Below are positions 21,770-29,860 of a stretch of 64,000 nucleotides of DNA, piece by piece. Made by a program: the position numbers and the translations under genes. Numbering within the stretch: position 1 is the first letter of the stretch; every line of letters starts with the position of its first letter. Source of the stretch: Herminiimonas sp. (lineage in GTDB: Bacteria; Pseudomonadota; Gammaproteobacteria; Burkholderiales; Burkholderiaceae_D); NCBI GenBank assembly GCA_028292265.1, contig JAQGMR010000071.1:157730-221729 (forward strand), written 5' to 3'. A model generated the notes under the pieces. It made no database searches. It saw nothing but the letters and a program-made list of their open reading frames with translations, and was not told the origin of the DNA.

Positions 21770-21838
21770 CTCGAATAGAGTCATTCACTCCAACGCCTTT
21801 CGGTGTAACGCTTCGATAAATATTTCGGCACCAGACTA

Positions 21839-22336
21839 ATGGGAATTGAACGCCGGTCTACCGGTTTTACGCTGGTCGAGCTTATCGTCACGCTACTAGT
21901 GGTTGCAGTACTTGCGGCCGCGGCACTTCCCCGTCTTCTCAGCACCCAGACATTCGACAATCGCGGCTTTCTTGATGAAGCAGTCGCCGCCTTGCGCTAC
22001 GCGCAAAAGGCTGCGATCGCTTCCAGGCGAAACGTTTGTGTGACGTTTTCAATCAACTCCTTGACATTGAACGTCGCCAGCGCAGCAGGAAGCACAGCAG
22101 CGTGCGATACAGCGCTCAAGAGCCCAATGGGCGACGCTTCCTTCCAGATTCCACGATCCGGTCGTCGCCCTTCGAACGCCGTTTTCCAATCAGTTAATCC
22201 AACATTCCATTTCGACGCCCTGGGCCGACCGCGCACCAGCTCTGATAACCCGATTGCACGCCAAACCATACAGATAGTCGGTGTCGCGCAGACAATCAAA
22301 ATCGAATCAGAAACCGGCTACGTTTATGCGAACTGA
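21839..22336 (+). CDS. mshC: minor prepilin MshC (GspH/FimT-like)
   Basis: A 165-residue minor pilin with leader MGIERRSTG, mature start FTLVELIVTLLVVAVLAAAALPRLL and Glu5. The rest resembles GspH/FimT: EAVAALRYAQKAAIASRRNVCVTF, then a beta-rich tail ending TIKIESETGYVYAN. It likely sits in the pilus-tip priming complex. Position directly after mshA and before an mshD-like gene supports MshC. The stop overlaps the next start by 11 bases, so the two are translationally linked. Confidence 0.85.
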   Translation: MGIERRSTGFTLVELIVTLLVVAVLAAAALPRLLSTQTFDNRGFLDEAVAALRYAQKAAIASRRNVCVTFSINSLTLNVASAAGSTAACDTALKSPMGDASFQIPRSGRRPSNAVFQSVNPTFHFDALGRPRTSSDNPIARQTIQIVGVAQTIKIESETGYVYAN

Positions 22337-22961
22337 TGCCGTTACTCGAGTATCGCAGCGCGGAATCTCGCTGATAGAACTCATCCTTTTCATCGTCATC
22401 GTGAGCGTTGGATTGGTGGGTATCTTGAGCGTCATGACCGTAACGTCGAAATCGAGCGCGAATCCCATTCTGCTTAAGCAGGCCACGGCTATTGCAGAGT
22501 CGCTGCTGGAAGAGATTCAGCTGCAACCATTCACCTTTTGCGCGCCCGAAGACAACAACGCGACCACTGCCACGGGCGCAGTCGCCCCTCCAGCCACGAT
22601 CGGTTGTGCTGATCCACAAAACTCGGAAGACCAGTTGCCGCTCGGGACAGAGGCGACTGTGCATGGCAAGACCCGATACGGTGACGGCTCCGGCGCGAAG
22701 CGATTCAACAACGTCAGCCATTACAACGCGTTCCCTGGCTTTCCCTCCGGGATTACAGACATTAACAACACGCCGGTGGGTCTTGGAAGCTACAACGCCA
22801 CGGTGAGTGTCAGTCGTGCGAACGGCAGCACAATCTTCGCAGGACCAGCAATCCCCGACGCCGATGTCCTGAAAATCGATGTTCGAGTGACCCAGGGCAC
22901 AGCGGTCGACGTCACGCTGACCGGGTATCGCTTCAGATACGCGCCAAACGTGGGTCCATGA
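22326..22961 (+). CDS. mshD: minor prepilin MshD (PilV/GspI-like)
   Basis: A 211-residue minor pilin beginning MRTDAVTRVSQRG then ISLIELILFIVIVSVGLVGILSVM with Glu5 and the IVSVGLVGIL pattern of GspI/PilV-like subunits. ATG 22326 overlaps the mshC stop; a GTG at 22281 would extend deep into mshC without homology. It has Cys in FTFCAPED and IGCADPQ. Its stop overlaps the start of the next gene (ATGA). Confidence 0.83.
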   Translation: MRTDAVTRVSQRGISLIELILFIVIVSVGLVGILSVMTVTSKSSANPILLKQATAIAESLLEEIQLQPFTFCAPEDNNATTATGAVAPPATIGCADPQNSEDQLPLGTEATVHGKTRYGDGSGAKRFNNVSHYNAFPGFPSGITDINNTPVGLGSYNATVSVSRANGSTIFAGPAIPDADVLKIDVRVTQGTAVDVTLTGYRFRYAPNVGP

Positions 22962-23812
22962 TGCAGACTACCTGCCTGTCCAGAAGGCGCATGCCCGGAT
23001 TTACGCTGATCGAAATGATCGTCGTTATTACGATCACCGCGATTATTTCGGCGGTTGTGGCGGTATTCCTGCGCGCGCCGATCCAGGGATATTTCGATGC
23101 TTCCCGTCGTGCTGACTTGACCGACACTGCAGACGCCGCCGTTCGGCGCGTCTCACGGGAATTACACCTTGCCCTCCCCAATAGCGTCCACATATCTAGC
23201 GATACGCATTCGATCGAATTCATCCAAACGCGCACAGGCGGGCGATACAGGTCGTCCACCGGCACGTCCACTGCCGACAATATTCTCGACTTCAGCGATC
23301 CATCCGATTCGAGCTTTGAGTTGTTGGGCCCTGCGCTCGACTTGAAGAGTGGCGACCAGATCGTCGTGTACAACCTCGGCATTCCCGGCGCAGACGCCTA
23401 CGAGGGAAAGAACCGGAAAGTGCTTGCTGCCGCGGGCGTAGGCACTACAACCACGGTCCAGTTCGTCCCCGCCGGCGCTCCCTTTCCTTTGGACTCGCCT
23501 AACCACAGCTTCCAGGTCGTGGACACGCCGGTCAGCTACATTTATGATGCTGCTGCCAAAACGCTCTCTCGTTACTGGGGTTATGACATTCTCCCCTATG
23601 CGTCGACCTGGCCTTCCCCCGGTCCGTTAGGCGCCGGATTGCAGAGCGCCGTCCTGGCGAGGAACGTGAGCAACTGCGTGTTCAATTACGACGTCTCTGC
23701 CGCGGGCGGCGCGCTGGCCCGAAATGGCCTCGTCACGATTCGAATAACAGTAGGCGACACCAGTGAAAGTGTCACGCTAACCAGCGAGGTCCACGTCAGC
23801 AATGTCCCCTGA
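22958..23812 (+). CDS. mshO: minor prepilin MshO (PilW/GspJ-like)
   Basis: A 284-residue prepilin-like protein with leader ending MPG and mature start FTLIEMIVVITITAIISAVVAVFL with Glu5, then a long globular region (ADLTDTADAAVRRVSRELHLALPNSV). Size and order match MshO. It overlaps both neighbours (ATGA with mshD; about 11 bp with mshP). Confidence 0.83.
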   Translation: MMQTTCLSRRRMPGFTLIEMIVVITITAIISAVVAVFLRAPIQGYFDASRRADLTDTADAAVRRVSRELHLALPNSVHISSDTHSIEFIQTRTGGRYRSSTGTSTADNILDFSDPSDSSFELLGPALDLKSGDQIVVYNLGIPGADAYEGKNRKVLAAAGVGTTTTVQFVPAGAPFPLDSPNHSFQVVDTPVSYIYDAAAKTLSRYWGYDILPYASTWPSPGPLGAGLQSAVLARNVSNCVFNYDVSAAGGALARNGLVTIRITVGDTSESVTLTSEVHVSNVP

Positions 23813-24242
23813 TCAGCCAAACTTGCATCGACGACTGTCGCCGGGTAGCCGCCAGAGCGGATTTTCTATCGTGACTGCCATATTCCTGCTGGTAGTCATG
23901 TCTGCACTGGGTGCCTATATGCTGACCTTCTCGACGGTCCAGCAAACGACATCGACGCAGGACTTGCAAGGCATCCGAGCCTATCAGTCGGCCCGCGCCG
24001 GAATGGAATTCGGGCTTTATGAAGTGACCAGGCGAGGCGTTTGTGCTGCAACGACTCCCGTGACCCTGGCCGGCAACCTCGCGGCGTTCTCGGTCACCGT
24101 CGCCTGCGCGTCCTATCCCTATACCGAGGCCGGTAATGCCGTTACCGTATATCAGATCACCTCTACTGCCTTTCAGACTGGCGCCACACCCGGGAGCCCG
24201 AACTATGTGGAGCGCCAGATCGTCGCAACTGTAGGCCTCTAA
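23802..24242 (+). CDS. mshP: minor pilin-like protein MshP (PilX/GspK-like)
   Basis: A 146-residue protein with a basic N-terminal region ending SGFSIVTAIFLLVVMSALGAYML. The hydrophobic helix is pilin-like, but Glu5 is replaced by Thr, as is usual for PilX/GspK-type tip subunits. The conserved QSARAGMEFGLYEV motif supports MshP. It ends the minor pilin block; the Vibrio mshQ gene is absent and a 246-bp spacer follows. Confidence 0.82.
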   Translation: MSPDQPNLHRRLSPGSRQSGFSIVTAIFLLVVMSALGAYMLTFSTVQQTTSTQDLQGIRAYQSARAGMEFGLYEVTRRGVCAATTPVTLAGNLAAFSVTVACASYPYTEAGNAVTVYQITSTAFQTGATPGSPNYVERQIVATVGL

Positions 24243-24421
24243 ACGAGCGTCCAAACGGTATCAATTCTTCCCTCATGTACTTAGCCTGCCGAGCAAATAA
24301 GGCATCCAGTTTGACCGGCGCAAAACGGGCCTGGACGGTGCCCCACCATCGGGAATGAGGTTCGTTATGCAATGTGTTGTTTTTGTTCGGGAATCTATTG
24401 CCGTAACAGCGGCAAAATTGA

Positions 24422-24450
24422 TTGACAACAACACCGCCTTCCAATAACTT
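24422..24450 (+). promoter_or_regulatory. possible sigma-70 promoter for the mshI-N block
   Basis: A perfect -35 hexamer TTGACA (24422-24427) lies 17 bp before a weak -10 candidate TAACTT (24445-24450), about 38 bp ahead of the mshI start codon. The 246-bp gap after mshP makes an independent promoter likely. The -10 match is poor, so this is tentative. Confidence 0.35.
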
Positions 24451-24488
24451 CGACGACCATACCGCCCATGAGACTCGACCAACCCTGA

Positions 24489-25436
24489 ATGCGTTTATTC
24501 GCCAAACCAAAGAAGACCGCTGGACGCCTGGCCGTCGCTCTTCATGACGATGGCGTTCGCACGGCGAGGGTCACGCGCATGCCCGGTGCGCTGCCTGCGG
24601 TCGATGGTCTCCACTTTTATTCCGGCGATCCGACTTCAGCAAATTCCGGACTAGAGAAACTGGCAAAGGAAGCCGAGGCGGCCGGACCCTGCACCGCGCT
24701 GCTGAACGCCGGTGATTATCAGATTCTTACTCTGGATGCCCCTAACGTTCCAAAGGAAGAACTCAAGGCGGCAATTCGCTGGCGCCTGAAAGACATGCTT
24801 GAATTTCATGTCGACGATGCCGCGATCGATGTGCTCGATATTCCCGGCGATAAAGACGCCCCCACGCGTGCGCACTCCATGTTTGCCGTTGCGGCGAAAA
24901 ACCAGCTGATAGCGGCACGCCAGGAGCAGTTCGAGAAGAACAAACTGATGCTGGACGTGATAGATATTCCAGAGATGGCCCAACGGAATATCGCCGCGCT
25001 GTTTGAAGCCGAGGGTCGCGGCCTGGCGATGCTGTACTTCGACAATGCAGGCGGGCTGCTTACGGTAAGCCATGGCGGCGAGTTACACCTGTCGCGCCGC
25101 ATGGACGTGAGCTTGGCTCAACTGCAAAATGCGTCCGAGAGTGAGCGAGCCGATTATTTTGAGCGCGTGACTGTCGAGGTGCAGCGCTCTCTCGATCACT
25201 TCGACCGGCATAGCAGACACATCTCGCTTTCAAAGCTGCTGCTTGCGCCGAACGGCACTGGCAATGGCGCTTTGCAGGCCTACCTTGCAGCCAATCTCTA
25301 CCTTGCCGTGGAAACGCTTCGCCTCGAAGATGTCCTGGATATATCCGGAAGCCCGGAGCTTATTAGCGAAGACGGGCAGCAGTGCTTTTTCCTTACCATC
25401 GGCGCGGCGTTGCGACGTGAGGAGATGGCGCTTTGA
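24489..25436 (+). CDS. mshI: MSHA biogenesis protein MshI (PilM-like)
   Basis: A 315-residue cytoplasmic protein of the actin-like PilM/GspL-N type. It begins MRLFAKPKKTAGRLAVALHDDGVRTARV and contains TALLNAGDYQILTLDAPNVPKEELKAAIRWRLKDMLEFHVDDAAIDVL, the region by which MshI proteins are recognised. It probably forms the inner-membrane alignment complex with the PilN-like and MshJ proteins encoded next. Its stop overlaps the following TTG start. Confidence 0.85.
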   Translation: MRLFAKPKKTAGRLAVALHDDGVRTARVTRMPGALPAVDGLHFYSGDPTSANSGLEKLAKEAEAAGPCTALLNAGDYQILTLDAPNVPKEELKAAIRWRLKDMLEFHVDDAAIDVLDIPGDKDAPTRAHSMFAVAAKNQLIAARQEQFEKNKLMLDVIDIPEMAQRNIAALFEAEGRGLAMLYFDNAGGLLTVSHGGELHLSRRMDVSLAQLQNASESERADYFERVTVEVQRSLDHFDRHSRHISLSKLLLAPNGTGNGALQAYLAANLYLAVETLRLEDVLDISGSPELISEDGQQCFFLTIGAALRREEMAL

Positions 25437-26047
25437 GTCAGCAGATCAACCTCTTCAACCCGGTATTCCTCAAACAGAAAAAATACTTTTCATTCGCCGC
25501 CATGCTGCAGGCGATTCTGCTGCTGGTATTAGGGTGCGCACTCCTGAGCGGATACGCCAAGTATCGCGTCGTCAATTTGCGAAAAGAGGCCGCTGCTTCC
25601 CAGGTCCAACTCAGCATATTTGACGCCCAGTTAGCGAAGGCGAAGGTTGATTTCGCGCCGCGCGGCAAGAGCGCCGCCCTCGATGCGGAAATCCAGAAAG
25701 CCGAGGCGGAAATGAAGTCGCTGGACAAGGTTTTTGGCGTCCTTCAAAGCGGTGACTTCGGAAACACCAAAGGCTATTCCGGCTACCTTGCGGCATTTTC
25801 AAGGCAGATCATTGACGGTATCTGGCTCACAGGGGTTAACCTCGCGGGGGCAGGCAACGACATTTCCATCCAGGGCAGGGCAGTGCGACCCGAATTGGTG
25901 CCGGCCTACATGAGCCGCCTGAAGCATGAGCCACTAATGCAAGGCAAGAGCTTCGGCGCGCTGGACATTCAGACGCCAGCGGCAAATCCTAATGGCGTTA
26001 AAACCGCCGGTCCGGCAGTTCAGTATGTCGACTTCAATCTCCGATAG
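25433..26047 (+). CDS. PilN-like MSHA assembly protein
   Basis: A 204-residue bitopic protein: short cytoplasmic motif MSQQINLFNPVFLKQKKYF (the PilN-type INLFNP sequence that docks on PilM-like partners), one transmembrane helix (about 22-42), a coiled coil and a ferredoxin-like periplasmic domain. It starts with TTG 25433 inside the mshI stop region. It fills the place of the second mshI-like gene in Vibrio loci; I give no symbol because naming differs between genomes. Confidence 0.8.
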   Translation: MSQQINLFNPVFLKQKKYFSFAAMLQAILLLVLGCALLSGYAKYRVVNLRKEAAASQVQLSIFDAQLAKAKVDFAPRGKSAALDAEIQKAEAEMKSLDKVFGVLQSGDFGNTKGYSGYLAAFSRQIIDGIWLTGVNLAGAGNDISIQGRAVRPELVPAYMSRLKHEPLMQGKSFGALDIQTPAANPNGVKTAGPAVQYVDFNLR

Positions 26048-26056
26048 GACGCCCAA

Positions 26057-26869
26057 ATGGCGCTAGTCGCCTCATCCACTGGATCACAGGGCATGCGCCA
26101 AAAGTGGCAGCGCCTCGCGGCCAAGGTTGACAGTCTCAGCCTGCGCGAGCGCGGGATCATTTTTGCGGCCGCCGCTGTACTGCTGTTCACGTTGGTAAAT
26201 GACGCAATCCTTGATCCGGAGTTCGCGAAGCAGAAGCAACTGTCCGAACAGATCAAGAGCAATGAACAGCGGATGGAGCAGATCCAGGCGGAGATCCGGC
26301 AGACCATTAAAGTGCAAAGCGATCCGGATGAGGAAGGACGCAAGCGGCTGGCAGAAGTGAAATCGCATACCCGGCAGATGAGCGCCGACTTGCTGGAAAT
26401 GCAAAAGGGACTGGTTTCTCCTGATAAGATGTCGGCGCTTTTGGAAGACATCCTGAAGCGCAATGGCAATCTCCGCCTGGTATCCCTCAAGACGCTTCCA
26501 GCAGCAAGCCTCGGCAACGCGGCAAGTGGCGGCTCGGGCGGCGTGCCTGGTGCGGCACCCGGCACTGTTGAGCCAAGCGGCGCGCAGGCCAGTGCCGGCG
26601 GTGCGGGCGCGGGTGCTTCCGCATTACGCTCCGGCGGTCGCGAGCCTGTCAAGGCGGATCAGGCTCCGACCCTGGTCTACACGCATGGCGTTGAGATCGT
26701 CGTTGATGGCAGCTACCTCGACATGATGCATTACATGGCGGCGCTTGAAGCAATGCCCTGGCAGCTTTTTTGGGGCAGGGCCAAGCTGGACGTCACGGTC
26801 TATCCGGATTCCCGATTGGCGCTCACGGTGTACACATTAAGTCTCGACAAAAAATGGCTCAACCTGTGA
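26057..26869 (+). CDS. mshJ: MSHA biogenesis protein MshJ (PilO/GspM-like)
   Basis: A 270-residue bitopic protein: cytoplasmic N-terminus (KVDSLSLRERG), a transmembrane helix (about 33-48, IIFAAAAVLLFTLVND), a coiled coil (about 55-105), a Gly/Ala-rich insertion (about 155-195) and a C-terminal domain ending GVEIVVDGSYLDMMHYMAALEAMPWQLFWGRAKLDVTVYPDSRLALTVYTLSLDKKWLNL, split by family convention into PilO-like halves. The 3' end overlaps mshK by 16 bp. Confidence 0.83.
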   Translation: MALVASSTGSQGMRQKWQRLAAKVDSLSLRERGIIFAAAAVLLFTLVNDAILDPEFAKQKQLSEQIKSNEQRMEQIQAEIRQTIKVQSDPDEEGRKRLAEVKSHTRQMSADLLEMQKGLVSPDKMSALLEDILKRNGNLRLVSLKTLPAASLGNAASGGSGGVPGAAPGTVEPSGAQASAGGAGAGASALRSGGREPVKADQAPTLVYTHGVEIVVDGSYLDMMHYMAALEAMPWQLFWGRAKLDVTVYPDSRLALTVYTLSLDKKWLNL

Positions 26870-27252
26870 TTAACCCGTTCTTGTCGCGCTTTGCCATAAC
26901 GGCACTATGCCTCGGCCTGTTAGTCGGACAGCCAGTTCTCGCCCAGGGGCTGGTCGATCCCACTCGTCCCGCAGGGGCCAGCCAGCAAGCAACTGCTGGA
27001 GGCACGCAAGCCTCCGTGGCGTCCCCCGAACTGCAATACGTGTCGATCTCGCCCCAGTCCAAGTCGGCCGTCATAAGCGGCAAGGTCGTCTTTGTCGGCG
27101 AAAAATATGGCGAGTCGCGAATCGTGAAGATTTCCGAGGGTGAGGTTGTGCTGCTTGCCAGCGGCGGCAAGCAGCACGTGCTGAAGCTCTACCCGGGTGT
27201 TGAAAAGCAGGCCGGTGGCGCCGGAAATTCGTCCAGAGCCAGGCCACAATAA
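26854..27252 (+). CDS. mshK: MSHA biogenesis protein MshK
   Basis: A small (132 aa) periplasmic protein with a signal peptide ending PVLAQG, followed by the LVDPTRP motif and a GspC/PilP-like beta region (LQYVSISPQSKSAVISGKVVFVGEKYGESRIVKISEGEVVLLASGGKQHVLKLYP). It likely links the inner-membrane complex to the secretin MshL. I chose ATG 26854 because it gives a proper signal peptide; the frame stays open upstream within mshJ. Confidence 0.8.
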   Translation: MAQPVINPFLSRFAITALCLGLLVGQPVLAQGLVDPTRPAGASQQATAGGTQASVASPELQYVSISPQSKSAVISGKVVFVGEKYGESRIVKISEGEVVLLASGGKQHVLKLYPGVEKQAGGAGNSSRARPQ

Positions 27253-27260
27253 AGGCGCGC

Positions 27261-28964
27261 ATGCGAACGATTATTCAGGCCTTCATCGTTTTTCTCCTTG
27301 CGGGTTGCGCAGCGCAACAGCCGAAGCGAGACACCTATGACTTCATAGGCGCCGAAATGACGAAGATGGTGGCCGAGTCGAAGGCGGTGCCGGCACAACC
27401 GGATGCCGTCTCGGCCTCACTCCTTCCCCCAATACGAATCGAAGCTCCGACCGTGCGTCAGCCAGCGGAGCAACGCTTCAGCCTGGCATTCAACAACCTA
27501 CCGGCCGCCCAGTTTTTCATGGTCCTGGTCTCCGGAACGCGCTACAGCATGCTGGTTCCACCGGAAGTGGCTGGAACAATCTCGGCCAACCTCAAGGATG
27601 TGACGGTGTTCGAAGCGCTTGACGCTATTCGCGAGATGTACGGATACGATTACAAGGTTGAGGGCACCAGGATTTACATTAAACCGTTGACGCTGCAAAG
27701 CAGGGTATTCCAGGTCAACTACCTGACCGGGAGACGCACCGGCTCGTCCGACATTCGAGTGACCTCGGGTTCTATTGGCGATACCGGTCCGCAGGGCACG
27801 ACCTCGACGGCATCGTCCATAACCACCGGTGGCGGCAGCAACGCTCGTTCATCCAGTTCAAGCAACATCAACACGACCTCGACCAGCGACTTCTGGACCG
27901 AATTAAGGGGTTCCCTTGACGCGATTGTCGGTAGCGGCAAGGAGGGGCGCAGCGTGGTGATCAGCCCCCAGTCTGGCGTCGTGGTTGTGCGAGCCATGTG
28001 GAAAGAGCTGCGCGACGTTTCAGACTATTTGAAAGCCACGCAATTGTCGGTAGACCGACAGGTCATTCTGGAAGCGAAGATCATCGAGGTGCAACTCAAT
28101 GACAGCTATCAGTCCGGGATAAATTGGGCGGCGTTCGGCCGTGGTGGAAACAGCCGTGTCGCAGCGGGCCGGCAAGGCCCCGCATCGGGCCTGGTTTCGA
28201 GCGGCTCCCTCATTGGAACCGGTTTTCCGGGCGACGCGGCGCCGACCGCCTCAAGCCTTGGCGGCCTTTTCGGCCTTGCCTTCCAGACCAGTAATTTCGC
28301 GGCGCTGATTTCCTTCCTTGAATCGCAAGGTACGGTGCATGTGCTATCAAGCCCTCGCATCGCGACCCTCAACAATCAGAAGGCTGTCCTCAAGGTGGGA
28401 ACGGATGAGTTCTTCGTGACCAACGTCAGTACAACCACGACGACGGGAACTGCCACAACCACCAACCCAAGCGTAACGCTGCAGCCTTTCTTCTCCGGTG
28501 TCGCGCTCGACGTCACGCCACAGATAGACGACGGCGGCAATATCATCCTGCACATACATCCGTCGGTCAGCAACGTTACGACGGTCAACAAGGACGTGAA
28601 CCTTGGTAGCGGCGGAGCACTTATTCTTCCGCTTGCGTCCAGCTCCATCTCGGAAACCGACAGCGTCGTGCGGGGCCGAGACGGGCAGGTCGTTGCGATC
28701 GGTGGTCTTATGCGCCAGTCGAGCACTTATGACCGCTCGCAATTGCCGGGCGCGGGCAGTATGCCTGCCCTGGCCCCGCTCACGGGCAATACCGCCTCCG
28801 CCAATCAGAAGCGCGAGCTGGTGATCCTGCTCCGTCCGATCGTCGTCCACGGGGATGACACATGGAGCCAGGATCTGCTCCAGACGCAGCGCCAGATTCG
28901 GGACCTGGATCCGGACAACCTGAGTTCGATTAATAGGGGCGCCGGTTCCGGGACGGCGCGCTAG
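27261..28964 (+). CDS. mshL: MSHA outer-membrane secretin MshL
   Basis: A 567-residue secretin that forms the outer-membrane pore for the pilus. It has a lipoprotein signal (lipobox LLAGC, Cys16), an STN-like domain (RFSLAFNNLPAAQFFMVLVSGTRYSMLVPPEVAGTISANLKDVT), a Ser/Thr/Gly-rich stretch (about 170-205), and the secretin domain with DRQVILEAKIIEVQLNDSY, VLSSPRIATLNNQKAVLKVGTDEF and the GRDGQVVAIGGLM motif near the end. Lipidation suggests that it reaches the outer membrane itself or with a pilotin elsewhere. Confidence 0.9.
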   Translation: MRTIIQAFIVFLLAGCAAQQPKRDTYDFIGAEMTKMVAESKAVPAQPDAVSASLLPPIRIEAPTVRQPAEQRFSLAFNNLPAAQFFMVLVSGTRYSMLVPPEVAGTISANLKDVTVFEALDAIREMYGYDYKVEGTRIYIKPLTLQSRVFQVNYLTGRRTGSSDIRVTSGSIGDTGPQGTTSTASSITTGGGSNARSSSSSNINTTSTSDFWTELRGSLDAIVGSGKEGRSVVISPQSGVVVVRAMWKELRDVSDYLKATQLSVDRQVILEAKIIEVQLNDSYQSGINWAAFGRGGNSRVAAGRQGPASGLVSSGSLIGTGFPGDAAPTASSLGGLFGLAFQTSNFAALISFLESQGTVHVLSSPRIATLNNQKAVLKVGTDEFFVTNVSTTTTTGTATTTNPSVTLQPFFSGVALDVTPQIDDGGNIILHIHPSVSNVTTVNKDVNLGSGGALILPLASSSISETDSVVRGRDGQVVAIGGLMRQSSTYDRSQLPGAGSMPALAPLTGNTASANQKRELVILLRPIVVHGDDTWSQDLLQTQRQIRDLDPDNLSSINRGAGSGTAR

Positions 28965-28966
28965 CC

Positions 28967-29860
28967 ATGTACAGGGCGCATTTCGGTCTTCGTGAACTGC
29001 CCTTTGGCATTACGCCGGATACCAGTTTCTTTTTCGCCTGCTCAAATTATCAGCAAGCGCTTAATACCCTGCTGGTCGCCGCCAAAAACGGCGAAGGCTT
29101 CATCAAGATCACAGGGGAAGTCGGTATCGGGAAGACGCTCCTGTGCCGAAAATTCATGTCGACGCTCGACGACAGCTTCGTGACCGCCTACATCCCCAAT
29201 CCTTTCCTGGAGCCGCGCACGTTGATGCTGGCGTTGGCGGACGAACTCGAAGTCGCCTTCGAGAAGGATATCGACCAATACCAGCTGCTGAAGGCTATCA
29301 ACCATCGCCTGCTGGTCCTGGCGCGACTCGACAAGCGGGTTGTACTTTGCCTCGACGAAGCGCAGTCGATGCCACTCGAAACTCTGGAAGCCTTAAGACT
29401 GCTGACCAATCTTGAAACCGAGAAGCGAAAGCTGCTGCAGATCGTTTTGTTCGGCCAGCCGGAACTGGATGTGAAGCTGCGCGATGACACGATTCGTCAA
29501 TTGAATCAGCGAATCTCGTTCCACTATGATCTTCGCCCCCTCAGCCGGGACGATCTCGAATTTTACGTTTCCCATCGATTGAGCGTAGCCGGCTTTTCCG
29601 GCAGCCGGCTGTTCGGCCGCGATGCGATCCGTGCGTTGGGAGCAGCCAGCGGCGGCATCCCACGGCTAGTCAACGTACTCGCACACAAGGCATTGATGCT
29701 GGCCTATGGCGAAGGCAAACAACAAGTGCGCGCGCGGCATGTTCGGGCCGCGGCGAATGACACCTCGGCCGCACGCCGTTTCCCATGGGGGTGGATGTGG
29801 CTTGGCGCGAGCAGCGTCGCCATTGCGGTCGTTGGAATTGGATTGGCGGTCATGAAATGA
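28967..29860 (+). CDS. mshM: MSHA AAA-type ATPase MshM (ExeA/GspA-like)
   Basis: A 297-residue ATPase of the ExeA/GspA type. It begins MYRAHFGLRELPFGITPDTSFFF; Walker A is GEVGIGKT (50-57) and Walker B VVLCLDEAQ (125-133); the sensor region QPELDVKLRDDTIRQLNQRI follows, and a C-terminal transmembrane helix anchors it (about 275-295). The family helps place secretins in the cell wall. Two bases separate it from mshL, and its stop overlaps the mshN start. Confidence 0.87.
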   Translation: MYRAHFGLRELPFGITPDTSFFFACSNYQQALNTLLVAAKNGEGFIKITGEVGIGKTLLCRKFMSTLDDSFVTAYIPNPFLEPRTLMLALADELEVAFEKDIDQYQLLKAINHRLLVLARLDKRVVLCLDEAQSMPLETLEALRLLTNLETEKRKLLQIVLFGQPELDVKLRDDTIRQLNQRISFHYDLRPLSRDDLEFYVSHRLSVAGFSGSRLFGRDAIRALGAASGGIPRLVNVLAHKALMLAYGEGKQQVRARHVRAAANDTSAARRFPWGWMWLGASSVAIAVVGIGLAVMK